In this document: one piece after another, positions 7,858 to 16,599 of the stretch
How the letters are laid out: each line of letters opens with the position of its first letter
How positions within the stretch are numbered: position 1 is the first letter of the stretch
Assembly (NCBI GenBank): GCA_021807225.1
Contig: JAKAPI010000005.1
Span: forward strand, 1-39,110
Reading direction: 5' to 3'
Source: an archaeon
GTDB lineage: Archaea > Thermoproteota > Nitrososphaeria > Nitrososphaerales > UBA183
Length of the DNA: 39,110 bases
The notes under the pieces: model-generated
Told to the model about the DNA's origin: nothing
The model's database searches: none
What the model saw: the letters and a program-made list of their open reading frames with translations, nothing else
Made by a program: the position numbers and the translations under genes

Positions 7858-8409
7858 CTAGGGCTCCCCGACCACCCTAGTGATGATGCGGTGCGTCAAG
7901 CCCCACACCACGTAGTCGCCGACCAGGAAGGCAGGGAGCTGGACCGGCCTGCCCCCGTTGTCCAGGGCGTAGCTGGAGCTTGACTTCGGCGCTAGCATGT
8001 CCTTCAGGTCAGCCCAGCGGTACGACGCCACCTCCTCATTGGGGGTGACGTCCACCTTCTCCTTCAACAGGAAGACGGACGGGACGACATCCATGGTCCC
8101 CGTGTGGGTGGTAGTGAGCTGCCCGTACCCTAGGAACTCGGCTGACTTCCCAAGGTCGACGCCCACTTCCTCGAGCGTCTCACGGGTCGCCGTCACTCTC
8201 GCCGTCCCATCTTCAGGCTGCATCTTCCCGCCTGGGAACGCGATCTGCCCTGACCAGGGGTCCCCGGCCCGCTCAGCCCTCTTGATCAGCAGGACGCTCG
8301 GGCGCTCTCTCCCGCTGATGATTATCGACACCGCGGCGAACCTGAGCCCCCTCGGAGTGGGCTCGCTGCCCACCAGGTTCTTCGATATGCGGCCTAGGAC
8401 GTCGTCCAA
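7858..8409 (-). CDS. NUDIX hydrolase, CoA-diphosphatase-like
   Basis: The protein, 183 residues from the TTG at 8409, contains a NUDIX box of the spacing used by the CoA-pyrophosphatase/YeaB group: QIAFPGGKMQPED followed by RETLEEVGVDLG. The conserved LLIKRAERAGDPWSGQ upstream is also typical. The likely reaction is hydrolysis of a nucleotide-diphosphate linkage such as in CoA or a dinucleotide. A longer frame extends to 8559, but it would pass the shared TATA element at 8436-8446 and overlap the divergent thioredoxin gene, so I use the TTG 27-35 nt downstream of that element. Confidence 0.8.
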   Translation of the reverse strand: MDDVLGRISKNLVGSEPTPRGLRFAAVSIIISGRERPSVLLIKRAERAGDPWSGQIAFPGGKMQPEDGTARVTATRETLEEVGVDLGKSAEFLGYGQLTTTHTGTMDVVPSVFLLKEKVDVTPNEEVASYRWADLKDMLAPKSSSSYALDNGGRPVQLPAFLVGDYVVWGLTHRIITRVVGEP

Positions 8410-8435
8410 GTCAAATCTTCTTGGCGCCCCTCCAA

Positions 8436-8446
8436 TTTTAAATATG
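8436..8446. promoter_or_regulatory. Shared TATA element between NUDIX and thioredoxin genes
   Basis: The near-palindromic TTTTAAATAT lies about 27 nt from the NUDIX TTG (8409) on the minus side and about 34 nt from the thioredoxin ATG (8480) on the plus side. It could serve both directions. Confidence 0.5.
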
Positions 8447-8479
8447 CAGCGCGGACCGCGGCATCCAGCTGATATTCTG

Positions 8480-8827
8480 ATGTCACAAGAGCACAAGAAT
8501 GCTGAACCCCCCATGAAACTTACTGAGGAGAACTTCGACAGAGTGGTATCCGGGCCCAAGCCCGTGTTCGTCGACTACTGGGCGGTGTGGTGCGGGCCTT
8601 GCAGGATAATGGACCCGGTGGTGGACAGACTGGCGGCGAAGTATTCGGGGAGGGTGGTGTTCGGCAAGGTGAACGTGGACGAGGAGATGAACATCTCTTC
8701 CCGCTACCAGGTCTTCTCGATACCGACCTTCATGATCTTCAGGAACGGCCAGCCCATGGACGCGGTGATAGGAGCCGTAGGCGAAGCCTCCCTCGAGAAG
8801 CTAATCGTCGGCGCCATCGGCGGCTGA
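8480..8827 (+). CDS. trxA: Thioredoxin
   Basis: This is a 115-residue thioredoxin-fold protein. The redox motif is WCGPC (within YWAVWCGPCRIMDPV), and the cis-proline loop is SIPTF, as in canonical thioredoxins. It would act as a cytosolic disulfide reductase. The ATG at 8480 is 34 nt downstream of the TATA element; the ATG at 8513 (MKLTEENFD) is an alternative that gives a typical 104-residue thioredoxin. The frame is open further upstream, but that part overlaps the NUDIX gene and is not used. The stop at 8827 is 3 nt from the convergent phosphoesterase. Confidence 0.92.
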   Translation: MSQEHKNAEPPMKLTEENFDRVVSGPKPVFVDYWAVWCGPCRIMDPVVDRLAAKYSGRVVFGKVNVDEEMNISSRYQVFSIPTFMIFRNGQPMDAVIGAVGEASLEKLIVGAIGG

Positions 8828-8829
8828 CC

Positions 8830-9588
8830 CTAGGTCACCCGGGTCCCGTCTGTGAGGAATATGTCCGCTCCCTCAAGGCTCACCGACCTCGAAGAGAGCA
8901 CCGGCCCGAACTCGAACGACCTGCTCCTGTTGATCGGCTGGCCCCCTACCAGCCTGTTGAAGGGGGGCATCACTGTGAGCCTCCCCATCCCCTTCAGCTT
9001 GGACTTGTGCCCCGCCCCTTCCATGAGCTCGGCGACGTCATAGTCCGCGGTCACCCACACCGACTCCCTGGACCTCGAACCGAGGGGGTCGCGCATCTCA
9101 TAGGTGAAGTGGGAGTGCCCTATCACGAGGTTCCGGGTCGCGATGGCCTCCTCCGACGGCCAGGCGTGCCCGTGGGCCACGCCGATCTTGTTCCTCCCTT
9201 CGCCCAGGACCGTGCCCTGCGAGGGGTCGAGCTTCACCCGCGGAGGCAGCACGGTCTTGATGTTCCCATCGTGATTCCCCGGCACCACCTCCACGAGTTC
9301 GAATAGGTCCAGCATCGTGTCGAAGAACCAGGGAACCACCCCCCAGTCGATGTCCTCCACCTTCCCCACGGTGTGCTTCACGTCACCGAGTACCGCCAGT
9401 CGCCTGGTGCCGTAGCCCTCGGCCAGACGCTTGACCCTTTCCACCATCTTGACGGAGTAGGCAGGCAGGCGGAACCCCTTCCTGGCCATCTCCTTCTCCA
9501 GCCCCAGATGCAGGTCTGAGATTAGGAGCGTCCTGTACTCTGGGGTCGAGAAGACCAGGGCTGCGTCTCCGGGGACTATCCTGAGCAA
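8830..9588 (-). CDS. Archaeal metallophosphoesterase, SbcD-related (MJ0037-like)
   Basis: The 252-residue protein has the full calcineurin-type metal-binding set: SDLHLG at about 24-29, GDVKH at about 68-72, GNHDG, AHGHAW and GHSHF. It is of the small archaeal family related to the SbcD/Mre11 nuclease domain, without the capping domains. Bacterial and archaeal Lhr helicases are known to sit next to such phosphoesterases. Here it is the last gene of an operon headed by Lhr; its TTG start at 9588 is 1 nt after the stop of the preceding gene. A role with the helicase on DNA or RNA ends is an inference. Confidence 0.88.
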   Translation of the reverse strand: MLRIVPGDAALVFSTPEYRTLLISDLHLGLEKEMARKGFRLPAYSVKMVERVKRLAEGYGTRRLAVLGDVKHTVGKVEDIDWGVVPWFFDTMLDLFELVEVVPGNHDGNIKTVLPPRVKLDPSQGTVLGEGRNKIGVAHGHAWPSEEAIATRNLVIGHSHFTYEMRDPLGSRSRESVWVTADYDVAELMEGAGHKSKLKGMGRLTVMPPFNRLVGGQPINRSRSFEFGPVLSSRSVSLEGADIFLTDGTRVT

Positions 9589-9589
9589 G

Positions 9590-10273
9590 CTACGCGATCA
9601 GCGGCAGCACCTGGCTGTCGAGGAAGTTCTTGAACTCCGAGAGCTCCATCCTGCTGAACCCTGTGAGGATGCAGTTCCTCGTCAGCCCGAAGACGTACCC
9701 GTACGCCTTGCTCTTGAAGACGATGTACCAGAGCTTGCCATGTGTGAGGTAGTCGCTGTATAGGCTGGTGTTACCCAGCTCGGCCCCATACAGGGACAGC
9801 TTGGTGATGTTCGGCAGGTCCACGTCAGAGTAGAAGATGACCTTGGTGTCCTCGAAGTTGGCCTCGTGGAACTTGCGCAGGGTCTCGGGATCTATCCTTG
9901 CTTCGACCACCTGGCCGAGGCTCATGAACACCGCCTTGCTCATCTCGTTGGCGATGCTGTTCGCCCTGTTCTTCTTGTCGTAGACCGTCAGGAACATCCT
10001 GTCTTTGTACATGTTGAACGAGAAGGGCGCCTCGTAGGTCCTCGGCACAGGCACCGGCTCTCCGCGGTGCGGCACCACGAACACCGAGTCGAACGAGAAC
10101 TTGCCCTCGAGGGAGCCCTTGCCGGCGCTCAGGTCGGTTATCTCAGAGACGAGCTTGAACTCCTTGTCCTCGACGCTGGTCTCGGTCTCTATCCTGAACG
10201 ACTTCAGCTTGTCCGCCAGGGTGTCGATGTCGTAGTTCTCCCTGACGAGGAACACCTTCCCTGCTAGTACCAA
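9590..10273 (-). CDS. Conserved-looking protein of unknown function in the Lhr-phosphoesterase operon
   Basis: The 227-residue protein is soluble, with no membrane segment, no cysteine cluster and no nucleotide-binding motif that I recognise. It looks like a mixed alpha/beta protein; the C-terminal half is rich in aromatic and hydrophobic strands (KLWYIVFKSKAYGYVFGLTR). The TTG start at 10273 is 36 nt after the Lhr stop, and the stop is 1 nt from the phosphoesterase start, so translation is probably coupled. Codon use matches its neighbours. Its position between a helicase and a nuclease-like enzyme suggests a nucleic-acid role, but nothing in the sequence proves it. Confidence 0.75.
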   Translation of the reverse strand: MVLAGKVFLVRENYDIDTLADKLKSFRIETETSVEDKEFKLVSEITDLSAGKGSLEGKFSFDSVFVVPHRGEPVPVPRTYEAPFSFNMYKDRMFLTVYDKKNRANSIANEMSKAVFMSLGQVVEARIDPETLRKFHEANFEDTKVIFYSDVDLPNITKLSLYGAELGNTSLYSDYLTHGKLWYIVFKSKAYGYVFGLTRNCILTGFSRMELSEFKNFLDSQVLPLIA

Positions 10274-10309
10274 TCTGATTCGCCCCCGGGTTCTCCTGTT
10301 ATTGGGCTT

Positions 10310-13153
10310 TCAGTTGCCCCAATACTGTCTGGTCGTCACGAAGCGGATCTTTGCTTCGAGCAGGTCCCTGTAGAACGCCTCTTCATCGTCGCGCATCTCC
10401 GCCAGGATCCTGGACGCCGTCTGCGGGCCTATCCCGTACACCGTCTGGGCCACCACCGCCTTCTTCCCATATGAGAGCACCAGGTCGGCTCCCCGTCTTG
10501 CCCTGGACAGTTCGGACCTCTCCTCGTCCTTGAGCTGCTCCTTCGACTCCCGCCGCCTCACCAAGTCCGAGAGCTTGGCTGCGCCCCAGTAACACGGCAC
10601 CAGAAGCCCGGAGCCGCACCGGACGCACCGCGGTTCCTCGGGCAGATCCCCGACCGTGGTCTGCCCCTGGTCGGTCCCACACTTTACGCAGAGCAGGCTC
10701 ACCTCTGTGCCGAATATGCTGGCCTTCATCCTCTGGTAGGAAGACTTGCCCAGGGAGTCGGGGGCCACAGCCTCGGGCACCTCGAGGTACCTGTAGAGGA
10801 GGCCGTACGCTATCGGGGTCGGCCTCTCCCCGGCATGGAACGTCTCTACGGCTATGCCGCCGCCCGCCACCTGCGTCAGTATCAGCTTCGCCCTCTCCAT
10901 GTCTATGAGGTCCCTCCCGGTCTCCTGGAGCGCTTCCTCGAATATCGGGGTCTTCTCGAATCTCGTGGGGAGCGAGCAGAGGTTCGGGTGCGCGATCAGC
11001 TTTCCCCTCTTGAGGGCCCCGAACCGCTCGGCGACGAACTTGACCCTCGCCGGGAACGGGAAGTTCCGCTGGGCCGCGACAGCGTACGTCCTCTCAAGCT
11101 GGTCTGGCGAAATACCCATGAGCTCCTGTGCGATCCCCTTCAGGTCGAGCTCCTCAGTGTCGGTGGTGAGCTCGAGCAGGAGCCTATACCCATCGAGCCA
11201 CCACACCCTCACCAGCCCCCGCCTCGACAGCACCTCCTCGAAGACGTAGGCGAAGGTCCTGTTAACCGACTCGCCGAAGCAGAGGTGCACGATCAGGTAC
11301 TTTCCGAAACCCTCGAAGAGGACGACCTTGTCTGACGGTACCGGGGCGCCCATCTTCCGGTGCTCGGCTATCTCGTCCACGACGAGGGCCCGGGCCGCTG
11401 CCTCGCCTGGAATCTGCTTCTCGACGCTCTCTACCGCTTCGTTCCCCTTGTCCAGGGCCTCCGAGATCTCCCTCCGGAGCTTCCCCGTCCTGACCGCCAG
11501 CTCGTAGGGGATGGGGAGCATCTCTCCGTCCCAGCCCGGGACCGCGGCCAGCGGGTCTTCCACTGGCGTGACGTAGATCTTTCTGTCGTCGGCGACCTGC
11601 TCTATCTGCCAGACCTTCCCCTTGATGATGAAGTGGACCCCGACCTTGGCCCTCAGGAGGACGAACTCTTCGCCCAGGATCCCGACCGTCTGATTGGTCG
11701 AGACATCCACCACGAGGTACCGCGTCTCGTCGGGGATCATGGAGAGGTTCTCGTAGTAGTACTCCCGCGTCAGCCTGGTCCTCGAGAGCGTCTTCCCGTC
11801 GAACCTGACCTTCCTGAGCTCCGACAGGTAGCCCGCGGTCCGGAGGAATGATTCCTCGGGGAGCTCCCTGTAGGGCGCCGCCTTTCTCACTTCGGCAAGC
11901 ATCCTGTCTGCCTCCATGGTCTCGAAGTCCATCAGGTACCCCGCGATCTGATGGGCGAGGACGTCGAGGGAGTTCGCGTATGGGCGGGTGGGCTCGATCT
12001 TCCCCTGGGCCGCCGACATGATGCTCGCCGAGGACTCCAGGATGTCGTCTGCGGAAACAGTGACCAACACCCCCTTCGATACCCTCCCCAGCCTGTGGCC
12101 AGACCTCCCCACCCGTTGGACGAGGCTGGTGACCTGCCTGGGGGACATGTACTGGACAACCAGGTCCACGGAACCCACGTCGATTCCCAGCTCCAGCGTG
12201 CTGGTACAGACCAGCGCCTTCAGTCCTCCGGCCTTGAAGGCCTGCTCCACCCTCTCCCGCTCCTCCCTCGGCAGCGAACCATGATGCACTCCGACGTCGC
12301 CCCTGAGCCGGGCGAGCTTCTCTCCCATCATCTCAGCTAACGTCCTGCTGTTGACGAAGATCAACGTCGAAGTGTGGGCGTCGATCAGCTCGTTGATCCT
12401 TGACAGCCTTGCCGCCAGGTCTGGGGCAGAGTAGGTCTCTTTGGCAGCCGTCTGGGTCTCCGGGTCCGGAACGGGATACTCTATGGCGTAGGTGAACTCC
12501 TTGGGGGCGTCGGCCCTCACCACCGCCCTCGCCCCGTCCCCGAAGAGGAAACTGGCCGCCACCTCCGGCGTCCCGACCGTGGCCGAGAGGGCCACCAGCT
12601 GGAACCGCGGCGCGACCCTCCTCAGCCGCTGCAGCCCCACACAGAGCTGGACCCCGCGCTTGCTCTCGACCAGGTTGTGGAGCTCGTCGACCACCACCGC
12701 CTTGAGGTGCGAGAGGTTCTCCCTCATCCGCCTCCCCGGAAGTATGGCTTGGAGCGTCTCCGGCGTCGTCACCATCACGTCGGGCGGGTGCGCCGACTGC
12801 TTCGCCCTCTGGGCCTGTGGGGTGTCGCCGTGGCGGATGTCCACCGTGAGCCCGAGCTTGGAGCACCACCCCTGGAGCCGCTTCAGCATGTCCCTGTTCA
12901 GCGCGCGCATCGGCGTGATGTAGAGGAGAGAGATACCTTCCCCGTGCCCTTCCAGCACCAGCCTGCTCAGCAGCGGGAGCAGCGCGGCTTCGGTCTTCCC
13001 CGAACCAGTCGGGGCGATCACCAGCACGTCCTCCCCCCTCGCAACTATGGGCCAGGCCCTAGCCTGCGGCGGGGTCGGCTCCCTGATCCCCGTCTCCGCA
13101 AGGAACCCCCTCACCGCGGGCGCGAGGGAGTCGAACGCTGTCTCGCTGGGCAA
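10310..13153 (-). CDS. lhr: Lhr-type superfamily 2 helicase, copy 1
   Basis: The 947-residue protein has the Lhr plan: two RecA domains with Walker A APTGSGKT (47-54), DELH box (156-159), SAT motif (LSATVG) and QRVGRSGHR (motif VI). These are followed by a winged-helix and beta-barrel region, a C-terminal CxxC...CxxC zinc ribbon (CVKCG...CVRCG) and a final helix-hairpin-helix (VYGIGPQTASRILAEM). Lhr helicases translocate 3' to 5' on single strands and act in DNA repair or RNA metabolism. The TTG start is 26-33 nt downstream of a minus-strand TATA (CTTAAATC, 13186-13179). It heads an operon with the unknown protein and the phosphoesterase, and is divergent from the SMC cassette. Confidence 0.95.
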   Translation of the reverse strand: MPSETAFDSLAPAVRGFLAETGIREPTPPQARAWPIVARGEDVLVIAPTGSGKTEAALLPLLSRLVLEGHGEGISLLYITPMRALNRDMLKRLQGWCSKLGLTVDIRHGDTPQAQRAKQSAHPPDVMVTTPETLQAILPGRRMRENLSHLKAVVVDELHNLVESKRGVQLCVGLQRLRRVAPRFQLVALSATVGTPEVAASFLFGDGARAVVRADAPKEFTYAIEYPVPDPETQTAAKETYSAPDLAARLSRINELIDAHTSTLIFVNSRTLAEMMGEKLARLRGDVGVHHGSLPREERERVEQAFKAGGLKALVCTSTLELGIDVGSVDLVVQYMSPRQVTSLVQRVGRSGHRLGRVSKGVLVTVSADDILESSASIMSAAQGKIEPTRPYANSLDVLAHQIAGYLMDFETMEADRMLAEVRKAAPYRELPEESFLRTAGYLSELRKVRFDGKTLSRTRLTREYYYENLSMIPDETRYLVVDVSTNQTVGILGEEFVLLRAKVGVHFIIKGKVWQIEQVADDRKIYVTPVEDPLAAVPGWDGEMLPIPYELAVRTGKLRREISEALDKGNEAVESVEKQIPGEAAARALVVDEIAEHRKMGAPVPSDKVVLFEGFGKYLIVHLCFGESVNRTFAYVFEEVLSRRGLVRVWWLDGYRLLLELTTDTEELDLKGIAQELMGISPDQLERTYAVAAQRNFPFPARVKFVAERFGALKRGKLIAHPNLCSLPTRFEKTPIFEEALQETGRDLIDMERAKLILTQVAGGGIAVETFHAGERPTPIAYGLLYRYLEVPEAVAPDSLGKSSYQRMKASIFGTEVSLLCVKCGTDQGQTTVGDLPEEPRCVRCGSGLLVPCYWGAAKLSDLVRRRESKEQLKDEERSELSRARRGADLVLSYGKKAVVAQTVYGIGPQTASRILAEMRDDEEAFYRDLLEAKIRFVTTRQYWGN

Positions 13154-13236
13154 CTGCCGCCAAGGGCCCTCCCGCCGATTTAAGGAGTGGCGAGAGAGGG
13201 GTCGCCGAAAGTGAAATCGGCCGTCACAGTCAGCAA

Positions 13237-13244
13237 TGTCTAAA
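13237..13244 (+). promoter_or_regulatory. TATA box of the SMC-kleisin-kite operon
   Basis: The TCTAAAAG element lies 30-37 nt upstream of the TTG at 13274. It supports initiation at that TTG with a very short or absent leader. Confidence 0.45.
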
Positions 13245-13273
13245 AGCGCCTCGCCTTCGCAGAACCTCGAAGC

Positions 13274-15280
13274 TTGTCACGCAGCGTAAGAGAGGTCTCT
13301 CAGGAGAGTCCGCCCCATCTCACGGCGGTGAAAGAGATCATCCTGGAGAACTTCATGAGTTACGAGTACGCCAGGATCCCTCTCCGCGAGGGGCTCAACC
13401 TCGTAGTCGGCCCCAACGGGGCGGGGAAGTCGTCGGTGCTCCTCGCCATCTCCGTCGCCTTCGGTCAGGCATACACCGAGCGCTCGAGGAAGCTGTCGGA
13501 CCTCATACGAAGGGGCAAGGACATCGCCCGCGTCTCCCTCGTGTTCGACAACTCGGCCAAGGGTGGCCGGCGACCCATCCCATACTCAAAGTCGGACACC
13601 TTCATGCTCAGCCGCTACCTCCGGAGGGACGGCTCATACTGGTTCGAAGCCGACTACAAGGAGATCGACAAGAGCGAGGTGGTCCGCCTCCTGCGAGAGT
13701 TCGGCATCAACCCTGACAACCTGCTCATCATCATGCACCAGGGGATGATCGAAGAGCTGGGCGCCGTCACGCCGCAGGAGAGGCTGAAGATGGTCGAGGA
13801 AGCTGTCGGGTTCTCGGAGTACAGGCAGAGGATCATGCTGGCAGAGCAGGAGCTGAGCGGCCTTGTCGGGGAGGAGAGCTCTCTGCTGCAGCTCATCGAC
13901 AACGCGAACCAGGCGCTCGAATACTGGAAGCAGGTCTACGACCGCTACCAGGAGAAGCGGCGGCTCATCGAGCACAGGGAACTCCTGTCAAAGGAGCTGC
14001 TCTGGGCCGGCGAAGCGAAGCTGACAAAGTCACTGCAGGGGGCCGAGGAGAAGATCACCGCGAAGACGAGGGCGCTGGAAGACCTGCAGTCCCAGCAGGC
14101 AGAAGTGACCGCCGACGCGGAACAGACACACCAGACCCTGCTCGACAAGCAGGTCGAGCTCCGCAAGCTGTACTACGCCCTCGTCAGGGCCGAGTCCGAG
14201 AAGGCGAAGGACGAGTCTTCCAGGGACGCCTACCGCTCCATCAAGGACGACCTCGCCGGGCTTTCGAGCACCATCGACGAGCTCCTTGCCAAGGGGGGCG
14301 ACAAGAACGCGAAGCGGCTGAAGGACCTCGCCGCATACATCGAGAAGAAGGGCGAAGCGGCCGAGGAAGACGCGAGCCGCAGGAAGGGGGAGCTGGACAG
14401 GGAAGTGTCCTCGCTCCAGCCGGAGATAACCAGGACCGAGGACCTGATCAGGCGGACCATGGACAGCTATGTCTCCTTCAAGGTCAAGGCGGAGGTGCTC
14501 TCCTATAGGATCAGGGTCACGGAGTCGGACCTCCGCGACCTGGAGCGGAGCGCCAAGGAGTACAAGTCCGAGCTCGACAAGTTGGCCCCCGACTTGGAGA
14601 AGGCGGGGACCCGGATGGAGACCACCCGGCAGCCCTACGAAGTGTCAGAGGAGCTCAAGCTCGTGTCTGCGCACATCCAGAAGATGCAGGACGTCCCCGA
14701 CGACGCGGAGAAGATCTACAACGACTACTCGGGGAACATCGAGGAGCTCAAGGTCAAGCTTGCCAAGCTCCAGGAAAACAAGAAGTCGATGCTGGTCGAA
14801 CTGGAGGCTCGCAAGAGCATCTGGAGGAAGGCGATGGAGGACCTCGTCGAGGCGGTGGACCCCGCCTACCAGGCGGTCCTATCGGCCGCCGACGCCAGCG
14901 GGTTCATCAAGTTCGAGCAGGCCGCCGCCATAGAGGACGCCGGCTTCGACCTCTACGTCGGCTTCCGCGGGGGGGCGCCCACTACCCTCGACCCCTTCAC
15001 CCAGAGCGGGGGAGAGCGGTCGGTCGCCCTGATGGCGTTCATCCTCTCGCTCCAGGCGCGGATCGTTTCGCCCGTCAGGGCCCTGGACGAGTTCGACATC
15101 CACATGGACCCGAAGAACAGGGAGGCGATGTTCAAGATGATCCTGTCTCAGATGAGACAGAGGGAGGCATCGCAGTACATCGTCATCACCCCCTCCATCC
15201 TCACCGTCTTCGACAAGAGCGCCCACGTGATAACCGTCCAGGCGGTGCACGGGGGGTCAGAGGTAAAGGAGCTGAAGTAG
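13274..15280 (+). CDS. Short SMC-family ATPase with Smc5/6-like head
   Basis: The 668-residue protein has an SMC/Rad50 ATPase head split by a coiled-coil arm. The N-lobe carries ENFMSYEYARIPL and Walker A GPNGAGKS (46-53); the Q-loop region reads NLLIIMHQGMIEELG. Charged heptad-like sequence fills about 190-530. The C-lobe has signature SGGERS at 578 and Walker B with D605/E606 (VRALDEFDIHMD), followed by QYIVITPS. The LDEFD and the Q-Y-x-x-x-T-P stretch resemble eukaryotic Smc6 and Smc5 more than Smc1-4 or bacterial SMC. The length is little over half of a normal SMC, and I see neither a hinge domain of usual size nor a CxxC zinc hook. Start is TTG at 13274, or GTG at 13328. It is first of a three-gene operon. 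Confidence 0.88.
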   Translation: MSRSVREVSQESPPHLTAVKEIILENFMSYEYARIPLREGLNLVVGPNGAGKSSVLLAISVAFGQAYTERSRKLSDLIRRGKDIARVSLVFDNSAKGGRRPIPYSKSDTFMLSRYLRRDGSYWFEADYKEIDKSEVVRLLREFGINPDNLLIIMHQGMIEELGAVTPQERLKMVEEAVGFSEYRQRIMLAEQELSGLVGEESSLLQLIDNANQALEYWKQVYDRYQEKRRLIEHRELLSKELLWAGEAKLTKSLQGAEEKITAKTRALEDLQSQQAEVTADAEQTHQTLLDKQVELRKLYYALVRAESEKAKDESSRDAYRSIKDDLAGLSSTIDELLAKGGDKNAKRLKDLAAYIEKKGEAAEEDASRRKGELDREVSSLQPEITRTEDLIRRTMDSYVSFKVKAEVLSYRIRVTESDLRDLERSAKEYKSELDKLAPDLEKAGTRMETTRQPYEVSEELKLVSAHIQKMQDVPDDAEKIYNDYSGNIEELKVKLAKLQENKKSMLVELEARKSIWRKAMEDLVEAVDPAYQAVLSAADASGFIKFEQAAAIEDAGFDLYVGFRGGAPTTLDPFTQSGGERSVALMAFILSLQARIVSPVRALDEFDIHMDPKNREAMFKMILSQMRQREASQYIVITPSILTVFDKSAHVITVQAVHGGSEVKELK

Positions 15281-16039
15281 TTGGGCCAGACCAAGCTCGA
15301 CGACTACCTCAGGGTGATCGAGCTCTGCAGAGACGTCGAGACTAGCAGCGCCAACCCCTTCGACGTCGACATCAGGGAGAAGATACTGCTACTCAAACAG
15401 AGACTCCCCGAGCTCAAGCTCCTGGACGAGCTGCTTGTCGACTCGGAGGCAATGCTCGAGCTCGCACAGATAGTGAAGCTGCAGGACCAGTGGCTCAAGC
15501 AGAGGGCGAGCGCCCTGTACATCGACCCGCTCCTCATACAGCTCAAACTCAAGCTCCTCCCCAAGGACGCCCTTTCGGAGGCATTCGTCAAGAGCTGGCA
15601 CCCCATCGCGCAGATAGACCAGCTTTCTCCCAGGGGGCTCGAGAAAGCCTTCGTCTACTGGCGCGAGCTAACCCCGATGTCCGAGAGGTTCAAGGACCAG
15701 TTCAGCAGTTACGGGGTCGGGCCCGGAGTCCTGGAATACACAGACCTGCTGAGCCTCGGTGTCTTCACAAAGGAGGATTTCGAAATCGGGTTGACGCGCC
15801 TCCACGAGGAGCTTCTGCAGCAGTCGAACGGGGAGTGGGTGGACTACCGCCAGTTCATCGGGAATGACAGCTACGAGTCCAAGGTGCGCAGGGCGTACCT
15901 CCTCGCCTTCCTCCTGAGCGAGGGGCGGGCGCTCCTGAAGACCGAGCCCCTCACAGGGAAGATATGGACCATGGGCCTCGTGGAGAGGGCCAAAGGGCCG
16001 CCCAAGTCCGTGGCGATCCCGATAACGGGGGACAGCTGA
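15281..16039 (+). CDS. Putative kleisin subunit of the SMC complex
   Basis: The 252-residue protein is all-helical in appearance. The N-terminal part has NPFDVDIREKILLLKQRLPE, reminiscent of the helical N-domain of ScpA-type kleisins. The C-terminal part (about 205-235, RRAYLLAFLLSEGRALLKTE) resembles the winged helix by which kleisins, including Nse4, bind an SMC head. The TTG start directly abuts the SMC stop (TAG|TTG), and the stop overlaps the next gene as TGATG, so the three products are probably made in fixed ratio. No other family suggests itself, but the match is to pattern and context, not to a decisive motif. Confidence 0.6.
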   Translation: MGQTKLDDYLRVIELCRDVETSSANPFDVDIREKILLLKQRLPELKLLDELLVDSEAMLELAQIVKLQDQWLKQRASALYIDPLLIQLKLKLLPKDALSEAFVKSWHPIAQIDQLSPRGLEKAFVYWRELTPMSERFKDQFSSYGVGPGVLEYTDLLSLGVFTKEDFEIGLTRLHEELLQQSNGEWVDYRQFIGNDSYESKVRRAYLLAFLLSEGRALLKTEPLTGKIWTMGLVERAKGPPKSVAIPITGDS

Positions 16040-16599
16040 TGGAGTCAGAATCAGGCGACAGGGCGCTGCTCGAACGCAAGGTCAGGAGGGCCTTCCAGGT
16101 CCTCGTCCTGCAGCGGGGGCGGAACCCCGGGGTCAAGGGCTGGGAGATGAAGCGGCACCTGGGCAGGGAGTACCGCAAGATAATCGAGGTCCTTTCCGAG
16201 GACGTCGCTCCCATGGGCCTCGAAGTATTCGAGGTGAAGGGCGCCGACGGCAGCGACGACTCTTCCAGGTTCCTCCTCAGGTTCAGGGAGTCACCCACGG
16301 TGAGCGAGGCGGAGACGTCCGGGATACGCATCGACGACCTTGCCGTGCTCGCCGCCACCATCGCCTTCATCAACTCGAAGGCCGGGCGGGTGGCCAGGCG
16401 CGAAGTGGAGCAGTTCCTGCGGGAGAAGTTCCCGAAGTGGCGGGTCGACTACTCCCTCGATAGGTACGTCAAGAGGGGGTACTTGGACCAGGACGACAGG
16501 GGCATGCTACACATCGGCTGGAGGACCAGGGCGGAAGTGGACGAGAAGACGCTGATGACGATGATACTCTCGCGCGCTCAGGAAGCGGCGAAGAAGTAA
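16039..16599 (+). CDS. Tandem winged-helix (kite) subunit, MAGE/Nse3-like
   Basis: The 186-residue protein appears to contain two winged helices, about 8-85 and 100-175. The second reads LAVLAATIAFINSKAGRVARR, then YVKRGYLDQD and WRTRAEVDEKTLM. This parallels the MAGE domain of Nse3 in eukaryotes, where a hydrophobic helix with a Gly-basic turn is followed by a Y-L strand and a W-[GR]-x-R-A stretch. Kite proteins (ScpB, MukE, Nse1/Nse3) bridge kleisin and SMC. The ATG at 16039 overlaps the kleisin stop (TGATG). A longer frame upstream exists but would overlap the kleisin by 75 nt. The 3' end overlaps the convergent second Lhr gene by 22 nt. The kite call is inferred from sequence pattern and gene order. 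Confidence 0.65.
   Translation: MESESGDRALLERKVRRAFQVLVLQRGRNPGVKGWEMKRHLGREYRKIIEVLSEDVAPMGLEVFEVKGADGSDDSSRFLLRFRESPTVSEAETSGIRIDDLAVLAATIAFINSKAGRVARREVEQFLREKFPKWRVDYSLDRYVKRGYLDQDDRGMLHIGWRTRAEVDEKTLMTMILSRAQEAAKK

Noticed and set aside
8410..8559. Upstream extension of the NUDIX gene
   Set aside because: It crosses the TATA element and the thioredoxin start, and contains a cysteine-rich stretch not seen in the family.
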